Position numbers and translations under genes: made by a program. 12,117 nt of DNA from Clostridia bacterium (lineage in GTDB: Bacteria > Bacillota > Clostridia > Oscillospirales > Oscillospiraceae). A model generated the notes under the pieces. The model saw only the letters and a program-made list of their open reading frames with translations. It made no database searches and was not told where the DNA came from. Shown here piece after piece: positions 6,218-12,117 of this stretch. How positions within the stretch are numbered: the first letter of the stretch is position 1; every line of letters begins with the position of its first letter. The stretch spans positions 1-12,117 of the forward strand of contig QKDF01000209.1 in NCBI GenBank assembly GCA_003245395.1, in the 5' to 3' direction.

Positions 6218-8221
6218 ATGAATGACATACAATCCGCCGCCCGCCTGAAATGGTACCGCAGCCCGTGGCTTTGGGTTCCGATACTTGGGGCGGGTATCAC
6301 ATTGCTCAATGAGCTATTCAACCACAAGGCGTTCACAGATGGAATTTCTGCGTTTACAGCATTCGTACAGCATCATCCGATGGCGCTTACCGTCAATTTT
6401 CTTCTGGTGCTGGTGACGCTGACCCCGGCCTTTTTCTTCCGGGGAAGAGTGTTTTTCCTGACGTTGGTCTCTGCGTTGTGGGTGATCGGTGGCAGTGTGA
6501 ACGGATTCATTCTCCTCAACCGCATGACACCATTTACAACTGCGGATTTGACCGTTCTGAATACAGGCCTGGATACACTGCCCAACTACCTGTCCAAGAA
6601 GTATATTATCTTATTGTTTGCGGCGGTACTGGTGCTGTTGCTGGCACTGGTGTCTCTATTGTGGAAGGGGCCGAAAAATAAGGAGCCGCTGCGCTGGAGA
6701 TTGCTTTCCGGCGTTTTGGCGATGGCTGCCTCCTGCGGGCTGCTGGCCGGAAGCTGGAACTGGGCGTTCAATAAAGGAGACCTGTCCATTGTTTTTTACA
6801 ATCTGGGCAACGCCTATGACGACTATGGTTTTGGCTATTGTTTTTTGCAGACCTGGTTGAACACCGGAATTCGCTTGCCGCTGGGATACAGCGCAGACGA
6901 TATGACACGTATCCGGGAGGAGATTCAAAAAGATGCAAAAAAACTCAACCCGATAGAGAATGTCAATGTCGTTTTCGTACAGCTGGAATCCTTTATGGAC
7001 CCGGATGAGGTAAAGGGGCTGACGCTGTCCCAGGACCCTCTCCCCAACTGGCATGCCATGGAAAAAACCTGTACCACCGGGTATCTTACTGTCCCCGTGG
7101 TTGGGGCCGGTACGGCCAATACGGAGTGCGAAGTGCTCACCGGAATGAGCACCCGGTATTTCGGTCCAGGTGAGTATCCCTATAAAACCTGCTTGACGGA
7201 TCAGACGGTGGAGTCTGTGGCCTACGATCTCAAGGAACTGGGCTATGCCACACACGCCGTCCACGATCACCGGGCTACCTTTTACGGCCGCAATCAGGTT
7301 TATGCCAACTTGGGGTTTGACGACTTCACTTCGCTGGAAATGATGCCCAAGGCGTCCAAAACACCCAAGAATTGGGCCAAAGATTATATTCTGACCAGCC
7401 AGATTGTTCAGGCAATGGACGCTACTCCCGATCAGCCTGACCTGGTGTTTACGGTTTCTGTTCAGGGTCATGGTAAGTACCCGACGGAAGAGGTTCTGCA
7501 GAATCCCGCCATTACCGTCACATCCTGCCCAGAGCAGGTAAATCAGTATGCAGCGGAATATTATTTCAATCAGATTCATGAAATGGATGAGTTTTTGGGC
7601 CAGCTGACGCAGGCCCTGTCACAGCGGGACGAAAAAACTGTACTGGTGCTCTATGGAGACCATCTGCCGTCCCTTGGGCTGACGAATGACGACATGGTTT
7701 CGGATACTCTGTATCATTCCAAATACCTCATCTGGAGCAATTTCAGTCTGCGTAAGGATGACGAAAATCTGTATGCCTATCAGCTTTCCGCCGAAGTAAT
7801 GAAAAAGATCGGCGTGAGCGGGGGACTGATGAATCAGTTTCAGCAGTACTGTCAGGATGAGCCTACTTACCGCCTGGATTTGCGCAAAATCCAGTATGAT
7901 ACGCTATATGGCGGAAAGTATCTGACCGACGGAGAATCGCTTTATGACCCGACTGATATGCAGATGGGCGTGGCTCCCATTCAGATTCAAAATCTTGTGG
8001 AAAAAGATGGGGCCTGGTATGCGGTGGGGCGGAACTTCACGCCTTACTGCCATGTAACTCGCAACGGAAAGGTGCTGAAAACCACCTATCTCAACAGCGC
8101 TTTGCTGCGGATTGATGAAAATCCTGATACTGCGGATTACAGGGACTTGGGGATCGAAGTACTGGACATGCACAAAGAAGTTCTGAAGGTAATTGATCCG
8201 GTCAACACCGCTGAAAAATAA
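6218..8221 (+). CDS. LTA synthase family protein (membrane-anchored sulfatase-fold phosphoglycerol transferase)
   Basis: 667-residue polytopic membrane protein of the lipoteichoic acid synthase (LtaS) family, which moves glycerol-phosphate from phosphatidylglycerol to an envelope acceptor on the outer membrane face. Five hydrophobic segments (about 15-31, 55-75, 78-101, 128-149, 160-178) precede an extracellular sulfatase-fold domain. Seen: LESF (Glu257), GAGTANTE (nucleophile probably Thr299) and YGDHLP (Asp481, His482). These match S. aureus LtaS Glu255, Thr300, Asp475 and His476 in order and spacing. After about 580 comes a compact beta-rich tail resembling an IPT/TIG Ig-like domain, absent from S. 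aureus LtaS. I chose the ATG at 6218 over the in-frame GTG at 6155 because a -10 element lies between them; its Shine-Dalgarno (GGGAAG) is weak. The gene uses a broader codon set than PFOR, including TTA. Whether the product is true LTA or another phosphoglycerol-decorated glycan cannot be told from sequence. Confidence 0.9.
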   Translation: MNDIQSAARLKWYRSPWLWVPILGAGITLLNELFNHKAFTDGISAFTAFVQHHPMALTVNFLLVLVTLTPAFFFRGRVFFLTLVSALWVIGGSVNGFILLNRMTPFTTADLTVLNTGLDTLPNYLSKKYIILLFAAVLVLLLALVSLLWKGPKNKEPLRWRLLSGVLAMAASCGLLAGSWNWAFNKGDLSIVFYNLGNAYDDYGFGYCFLQTWLNTGIRLPLGYSADDMTRIREEIQKDAKKLNPIENVNVVFVQLESFMDPDEVKGLTLSQDPLPNWHAMEKTCTTGYLTVPVVGAGTANTECEVLTGMSTRYFGPGEYPYKTCLTDQTVESVAYDLKELGYATHAVHDHRATFYGRNQVYANLGFDDFTSLEMMPKASKTPKNWAKDYILTSQIVQAMDATPDQPDLVFTVSVQGHGKYPTEEVLQNPAITVTSCPEQVNQYAAEYYFNQIHEMDEFLGQLTQALSQRDEKTVLVLYGDHLPSLGLTNDDMVSDTLYHSKYLIWSNFSLRKDDENLYAYQLSAEVMKKIGVSGGLMNQFQQYCQDEPTYRLDLRKIQYDTLYGGKYLTDGESLYDPTDMQMGVAPIQIQNLVEKDGAWYAVGRNFTPYCHVTRNGKVLKTTYLNSALLRIDENPDTADYRDLGIEVLDMHKEVLKVIDPVNTAEK

Positions 8222-8222
8222 A

Positions 8223-8260
8223 AAAAGCTGGCAGCCGCAAAATCGCGGCTGCCAGCTTTT
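8223..8260. terminator. Bidirectional terminator between the LTA-synthase gene and gatD
   Basis: A 12-bp GC-rich stem (8227-8238 with 8245-8256), extended by four A-T pairs, closes a 6-base loop. T residues follow on the plus strand (8257-8260), and an A-run (8220-8226) gives a longer T-tract on the minus strand. It serves the convergent genes on both sides; the minus-strand T-tract is the stronger. Confidence 0.9.
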
Positions 8261-8263
8261 GCA

Positions 8264-9001
8264 TTATTTAGAAGCTTCGCTGCGCAGCTTGAGCTGCTCC
8301 GCGGTGATTTCATAGCCCTGTTCCTCAAAGGGATAAGAGGGGAGCGTCTCCGGCAGAGATTGTCCTCTGCGGTGGTAGATTGCCTCCATGACCGCACGAA
8401 GCAGCAGCGGATTTTTCACCAGAATGGGCCCTGTGAGTTGAGAGGCAAACACGCTGCCCTGGTGGAAGCCCTCTGGCCCCAACTTATCCTCGTTGCCGAA
8501 GCCCATGGAGAGGGAAGTCAGAAGCGGCGTCTCTACGCCGGAGATCAGGCTACACTTATTCATAAAGCCTACCACGGCGGAAGGATATAAATCCGTCTGG
8601 CCGTATACATCGCCCACGATGCGGTGTTTTCCCTGTACAGTGGTAAAGTCCGCCAAGGCAATTCCATCGAAAACCTTGCCATCATCGTCGGTAACGGTTC
8701 GCCCCAGAAGCTCCATGGCCGTACCGCACAGCAGCATGGCAGTACCTTCGGTGGCTGCGGCTTTTACGGTATCGCCGAAGCGATAAAAGTCCTGCAAAGC
8801 GGCCTTTTGGCTGCGCTCGGTACCGGCGCCCATGAAGATAAAGTCCGCGTCGGTCAGAGCAGCCTCGCCGCTGGGGATGACGGTGTCCACAGTCACCGTA
8901 TTGCCCAGATCCTCCAGGTGGCGGCGCAGCAGGGCCACATTCCCCCAGCTGCCGTACAGATTCATCAGGTCGGGGTAAAAGTGTACAAAGCGGATGTCCA
9001 T
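8264..9001 (-). CDS. gatD: GatD-like glutamine amidotransferase subunit of lipid II isoglutaminyl synthase, atypical active site
   Basis: 245 residues (S. aureus GatD has 243). In known pairs GatD is the class-I-type glutaminase that passes ammonia to MurT, which amidates the alpha-carboxyl of D-Glu in the peptidoglycan stem. Seen: the N-terminal FYPDLMNLYG start; FMGAGTERSQ (56-65) where S. aureus has a GGGSDREQ-type motif; the nucleophile loop LCGTAMELLG with Cys92; MGFGNED (166-172); and ASQLTGPILVKNP (186-198). In S. aureus the last block reads GTYLHGPILPKN, with catalytic His189. The blocks align without gaps, and here that position is Thr190. The nucleophile loop also differs and seems one residue longer. 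The start at 9001 has AGGAGG 9 bases upstream, inside the end of murT. A longer in-frame version to 9043 is rejected because it overlaps murT and lacks a site. Glutaminase activity is therefore uncertain. Confidence 0.85.
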   Translation of the reverse strand: MDIRFVHFYPDLMNLYGSWGNVALLRRHLEDLGNTVTVDTVIPSGEAALTDADFIFMGAGTERSQKAALQDFYRFGDTVKAAATEGTAMLLCGTAMELLGRTVTDDDGKVFDGIALADFTTVQGKHRIVGDVYGQTDLYPSAVVGFMNKCSLISGVETPLLTSLSMGFGNEDKLGPEGFHQGSVFASQLTGPILVKNPLLLRAVMEAIYHRRGQSLPETLPSYPFEEQGYEITAEQLKLRSEASK

Positions 9002-9002
9002 G

Positions 9003-10334
9003 TTATACCGCCTCCTTTTCCACAAGCGAGAGCAGTTTGTCACGGTCGGAGAAGCAGGTCACCACGAACACATCCTCGGCCCCGTTTGCCTCCAGATCTC
9101 CGCAGGATTCCGGAATATCCGGATGTACTTCCAGCTTTTCGGGGGAGAGACCGGTAAAGGAGAAGCGAACGGCCAGATCGTTGGCGTAGCGTCCGCACAG
9201 CAGGATGCGGTTGACATGTTCGCAGTCCAGCAGGCCGAAATCAATATCCCACAGCCAGCTGGTTTCGCTGGTGAAATATTTGCGGGAGACTGCGTCCACA
9301 ATCACCACCACGGAGCAGGGGGTATTTGAAGCCCGAATGTAGCGCAAATTTGTGTCGTAAGCGACGCTGTTTTCGTGCTTGGAGGTCAGCAGCGTGCCGT
9401 GATGGGCACCCAGCTTGAAGCGCACCATCCGTCCGTTTTTCAGGATATAGTTGTTGATGACGCTGCCGATGGTTTCCGCGTCCACGCCGCACTCCCGGCA
9501 GGCGGCGTAAGCCGCCACAATGTTATAGACATTGTAGATGCTGCGGAAAGCAAGCTGAATGGTCAGAGATCCGTCTATGGTCAGCGTACCGGAATCCAGA
9601 TCGGCCGCCGTAACGGTATAATCGGTCTTGGGCTTTTTATGGCCGCAGTATGGGCAGCGATACGCGCCGATCTGGTTGTAATGGTAGTAATCGTATACCA
9701 TGGGGGATTTGCACACAGGGCAATAGGCGCCGTCCCGGTAAATCCCCGAGGGCTCTTTTGAGGAAAGAGCGCAGGCGTCCATCCCAAACCACTTGACGTT
9801 CTCGTGCTTGAGTGCAAAGCAGGAAGAGAGGGGATCGTCGGCGTTGAGAATCAGCGTAGTATCCGGATGCATGGCTGGATACAGAGCGTCATAGACCCAC
9901 TCCGGATGGCCGTTGCGGGTCATCTGGTCGCGGTAAAGGTTCGTGACCACGAATTCGGTGGGGTGAAAGTACCGGAAGCTGTGGGCGGCATAACGCTCGT
10001 CCGACTCGATCAGCAGTACGTCGGCGCTCATCTTTCCACCCAGCGTGCAATGGGTTAACACCGCGGTGGTGACGCCTTCAATCTGGTTAGAGCCCTCTTC
10101 GTTGTAAACTACGCTTTTGCCTGCCTTACGCAAAATGGCGGCGATCATCTCCACGGTTGAGGTCTTGCCGTTGGAGCCGGTGACAGCGATGATATGGGGC
10201 GGCAGCTGAACCTGCCGCAGAATATCGGGACAGATTTTCAGCGCGGCCTGACCGGGCATGGAACTGCCTTTACCCACCAGCCGTCCCACGGCACGGCCCA
10301 GCTTGCATACAAGAATGGCGAGGAATTTCCTCAT
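9003..10334 (-). CDS. murT: MurT-like Mur ligase subunit of lipid II isoglutaminyl synthase
   Basis: 443-residue Mur-ligase-family protein that, with GatD, would use ATP to convert the D-Glu of lipid II to D-isoglutamine. Seen: P-loop TGSNGKTST (52-60); the Mur core NLYRDQMTR (132-140) and LILNADDP (161-168); a four-Cys zinc ribbon (Cys205, Cys208, Cys227, Cys230) that marks MurT among Mur ligases; and a C-terminal DUF1727 domain with SWLWDIDF (359-366). Its Asp363 lies where I expect S. aureus Asp349, reported to complete the GatD triad. Odd: the loop around 316-331, usually resembling KNPxGxN in MurT, here reads KHENSVAYDTNLR and seems longer. The ATG at 10334 shares an ATGA overlap with the cyclase stop, with a GAAGGGA-type ribosome site. 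The stop at 9003-9005 leaves one base before gatD. Confidence 0.92.
   Translation of the reverse strand: MRKFLAILVCKLGRAVGRLVGKGSSMPGQAALKICPDILRQVQLPPHIIAVTGSNGKTSTVEMIAAILRKAGKSVVYNEEGSNQIEGVTTAVLTHCTLGGKMSADVLLIESDERYAAHSFRYFHPTEFVVTNLYRDQMTRNGHPEWVYDALYPAMHPDTTLILNADDPLSSCFALKHENVKWFGMDACALSSKEPSGIYRDGAYCPVCKSPMVYDYYHYNQIGAYRCPYCGHKKPKTDYTVTAADLDSGTLTIDGSLTIQLAFRSIYNVYNIVAAYAACRECGVDAETIGSVINNYILKNGRMVRFKLGAHHGTLLTSKHENSVAYDTNLRYIRASNTPCSVVVIVDAVSRKYFTSETSWLWDIDFGLLDCEHVNRILLCGRYANDLAVRFSFTGLSPEKLEVHPDIPESCGDLEANGAEDVFVVTCFSDRDKLLSLVEKEAV
10331..10334 (-). other. ATGA stop/start overlap joining the cyclase gene and murT
   Basis: On the minus strand ATGA contains the murT start (ATG, 10334-10332) and the cyclase stop (TGA, 10333-10331). 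Such four-base overlaps usually mean translational coupling and roughly matched output of the two proteins. Confidence 0.9.
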
Positions 10335-11005
10335 GCTTTGGTCCCTTCTTCCTTTTCAGAAAAATCACGGAACTCGGCAATGGCGCGGATAGGCGCGCCG
10401 TCGGCATTGGCAAATTTCATTGGCAGCGCGAAGAACATAATATCATTCCGCCCCACCAGCTTTTTTAAACACAGGCTCTCAATAATCACCAACCCGCCGC
10501 CCAACAGTGTTTTGTGTGCCAGCCGGTCGGGGTCCCGCAGTGTATCTACGCTTAAGGCGTCGGTTCCCACGCCCTTCAGGCCGCAGGAGACGAGATATCG
10601 GGCCGCATCTCGGTCGGGCACCGGAAAATTATCGTCGTAGTAGGCATTTGTACCCCACTTCTTTTCCCAACCGGTATAAAAGAGAACGAAGTCGGCAGAC
10701 AGGACGCTGCCGTTCTGGGCACGCAGAAAGTCCTCGGTAATAATCTCGTTGGGAGGCAGTTCGGAGACATCCAGAACCACCGCCCGACCGCAGAACTGGG
10801 AAGGGGGCAGCTCGTCCAGTGAGGCACCGTGCTGGAGCATGTGAAAGGGAGCGTCCATGTGGGTTCCGGTATGAGAAGCGAACTGAATCATCGTCTCCCG
10901 GTATCCGTTGCGGGTCAGGTTGCCTGTGGAGGTGAATGCGGGAGCGGGGCTACCGGGATAAACGGGCATATTTTCCGTAATGGTATGGGTCAGATCGAGA
11001 ATCAT
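10331..11005 (-). CDS. Cyclase family / KynB-like metal-dependent hydrolase
   Basis: 224-residue cytoplasmic protein of the cyclase family (PF04199). The best-known member is kynurenine formamidase (KynB), which hydrolyses N-formylkynurenine; others act on isatin or have unknown substrates. The metal-binding signature HTGTHMDAPFH is complete (His45, His49, Asp51, His55). It follows the family N-terminus LDLTHTITENMPVYPG and precedes GVGTDALSVD (145-154) and the C-terminal FFALPMKF. The start is the ATG at 11005, 7 bases after AAGGAAG and aligned with the family N-terminus. A longer in-frame version to 11203 would overlap mnmG and add Arg-rich, low-quality sequence, so it is rejected. It lies 29 bases after mnmG, and its TGA overlaps the murT ATG. 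No tryptophan-degradation genes are nearby, so kynurenine is not indicated and the substrate is unknown. Confidence 0.9.
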   Translation of the reverse strand: MILDLTHTITENMPVYPGSPAPAFTSTGNLTRNGYRETMIQFASHTGTHMDAPFHMLQHGASLDELPPSQFCGRAVVLDVSELPPNEIITEDFLRAQNGSVLSADFVLFYTGWEKKWGTNAYYDDNFPVPDRDAARYLVSCGLKGVGTDALSVDTLRDPDRLAHKTLLGGGLVIIESLCLKKLVGRNDIMFFALPMKFANADGAPIRAIAEFRDFSEKEEGTKA

Positions 11006-11034
11006 GGCAAGACTTCCTTTTCTGGGAATAGGGC

Positions 11035-12117
11035 TCACCGGCCCAGATAGATCATCAGAACTGCAACATCTGCGGGAGAGACGCCGGAGATGCGGGAGGC
11101 CTGTCCAATGTCCAGCGGACGGACAGCGGTCAGCTTTTCCCGGGCTTCCAAGCGGAGTCCCGAGATGGCGGCGTAATCCAGATCCGGGGGCAGTTGGTGG
11201 CATTCCATGCGCCGGAAGTCTTCCACCTGCTTTTGCTGGCGGCGGATATAGCCCTCATATTTAACCGAGATTTCCACCTGTTCCCCTACGGTGGGGGGCA
11301 GCTCGGGGCGCTCAGGGTCGAAGAGAGAGAGGTCATCATAATGGATTCCGGGTCGGCGCAGAAGATCAATCAGACGGCAGCCATCCGCCACATCGGATGT
11401 TTCCCGCTGTGCCAGGAAGGCGGACAACGCGGTGGAAGGGGGGACGCCGGTGTGGGTCAGACGGGTGATTTCCCGCTCCACGGCGGCATATTTGCGTTCC
11501 ACGGCGGCAAGCTGCTCGTCGGAAACCAGCCCGATATTGTGGCCTGTCGCGGTAAGCCGGAAATCGGCGTTATCTTGGCGCAAAAGCAGTCGGTACTCAG
11601 ATCGGGAGGTCATGATGCGGTAAGGCTCGTTGGTGCCCTTTGTCACCAAATCGTCGATCAGGGTGCCGATATAGGATTCCGACCGAGACAAAATGACAGG
11701 CGGCTTTCCCTGTAGCTTTCGGGCGGCGTTCACACCGGCCATAAAGCCCTGTACCGCTGCTTCCTCGTATCCGGAGGAGCCGTTGAACTGGCCGGCGCCG
11801 TACAGCCCGGCGATTTGCTTGGTCTCCAGCGTGGGGTGGAGGGCAAGAGGATCAATGCAGTCATACTCAATGGCATAAGCCGGACGGGTCATGACCGCAT
11901 GGCGCAGTCCCGGTACGCTGTGGAGCATCCGCAGCTGCACTTCCTCCGGCATAGAGGAGGAGAAGCCCTGTACATACAGTTCCTCTGTGTTCAGGCCCAT
12001 GGGCTCAATAAACAGCTGATGGCGCTGCTTGTCCGGAAAACGCATGATTTTTGTCTCAAAGGAGGGGCAGTATCGGGGACCCACACCCTCGATGACACCC
12101 GAATAGATGGGTGAACG
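11035..12117 (-). CDS. mnmG: MnmG (GidA), tRNA uridine-34 modification FAD enzyme, C-terminal part
   Basis: With MnmE, MnmG installs the 5-carboxymethylaminomethyl group on wobble uridine of certain tRNAs, using FAD, NADH and methylene-tetrahydrofolate. The frame is open to the right edge, so 360 C-terminal residues of a roughly 620-630-residue protein are visible. Seen: RSPIYSGVIEGVGPRYCPSF at the fragment start, whose Cys17 matches the conserved cysteine of the RYCPS motif (E. coli Cys277). Next come the FAD-binding GLYGAGQFNGSSGYEEAA (104-121), the SRSEYRLLLRQDNAD segment, and the C-terminal helical domain with LDIGQASRISGVSPADVAVL. The GTG at 12084 is internal and not the start. This is the first gene of the visible minus-strand run; mnmE and rsmG, frequent neighbours, are not seen, and a cyclase gene follows instead. 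Confidence 0.97.
   Translation of the reverse strand, partial: RSPIYSGVIEGVGPRYCPSFETKIMRFPDKQRHQLFIEPMGLNTEELYVQGFSSSMPEEVQLRMLHSVPGLRHAVMTRPAYAIEYDCIDPLALHPTLETKQIAGLYGAGQFNGSSGYEEAAVQGFMAGVNAARKLQGKPPVILSRSESYIGTLIDDLVTKGTNEPYRIMTSRSEYRLLLRQDNADFRLTATGHNIGLVSDEQLAAVERKYAAVEREITRLTHTGVPPSTALSAFLAQRETSDVADGCRLIDLLRRPGIHYDDLSLFDPERPELPPTVGEQVEISVKYEGYIRRQQKQVEDFRRMECHQLPPDLDYAAISGLRLEAREKLTAVRPLDIGQASRISGVSPADVAVLMIYLGR

Noticed and set aside
9002..9043. Longer GatD start at 9043
   Set aside because: The extra 14 residues overlap murT and are not family-like; the ATG at 9001 has AGGAGG upstream.
11006..11203. Longer cyclase start at 11203
   Set aside because: It overlaps the well-conserved mnmG C-terminus in another frame and gives Arg/Pro-rich sequence; the ATG at 11005 has a good Shine-Dalgarno and the family N-terminus.

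Overview
The window reads as chromosomal sequence from a strictly anaerobic, moderately GC-rich Clostridia-type Firmicute, most like the gut Oscillospiraceae (Flavonifractor/Oscillibacter-like). This rests on a full-length pyruvate:ferredoxin oxidoreductase, a MurT/GatD pair, an LTA-synthase-family protein, purine-rich Shine-Dalgarno sequences and compact terminators. The genus is inference. No mobile element, CRISPR array, tRNA or rRNA is visible.

Layout. Positions 1-585 (+) hold most of a beta-class carbonic anhydrase, cut by the left edge. It converges on a comM/yifB-type AAA+ ATPase gene (626-2143, -), with a hairpin terminator between them. A 347-base gap (2144-2490) separates comM from the divergent PFOR gene. 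It carries a near-consensus promoter (TTTACA-N17-TATAAT with an extended -10), a Rex-box-like palindrome just upstream, and two further inverted repeats. PFOR (2491-6018, +) has every cofactor ligand I could check and ends at a strong terminator. A five-TM LTA-synthase-family gene (6218-8221, +) follows, probably from its own promoter, and ends at a bidirectional terminator.

The right third is one minus-strand gene run, read from right to left: mnmG (C-terminal part, entering from the right edge), a cyclase/KynB-like metal hydrolase (10331-11005), murT (9003-10334) and gatD (8264-9001). Spacings are 29 nt, an ATGA overlap and 1 nt, so the four genes look co-transcribed and the last three translationally coupled.

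Function. The PFOR gene supplies acetyl-CoA and reduced ferredoxin for fermentation, and its upstream palindrome suggests NADH/NAD+ control by Rex. LTA synthase and MurT/GatD are envelope functions: an anionic phosphoglycerol polymer, and amidation of the peptidoglycan stem D-Glu. The most notable oddity is the GatD-like subunit. It keeps the nucleophilic Cys but has Thr where the Staphylococcus aureus enzyme has its catalytic His. Its MurT partner also departs from the usual sequence in one conserved C-terminal loop. The pair may be a diverged subfamily with altered ammonia supply or substrate. I found no clear multi-gene novel system; the other genes are recognisable families.
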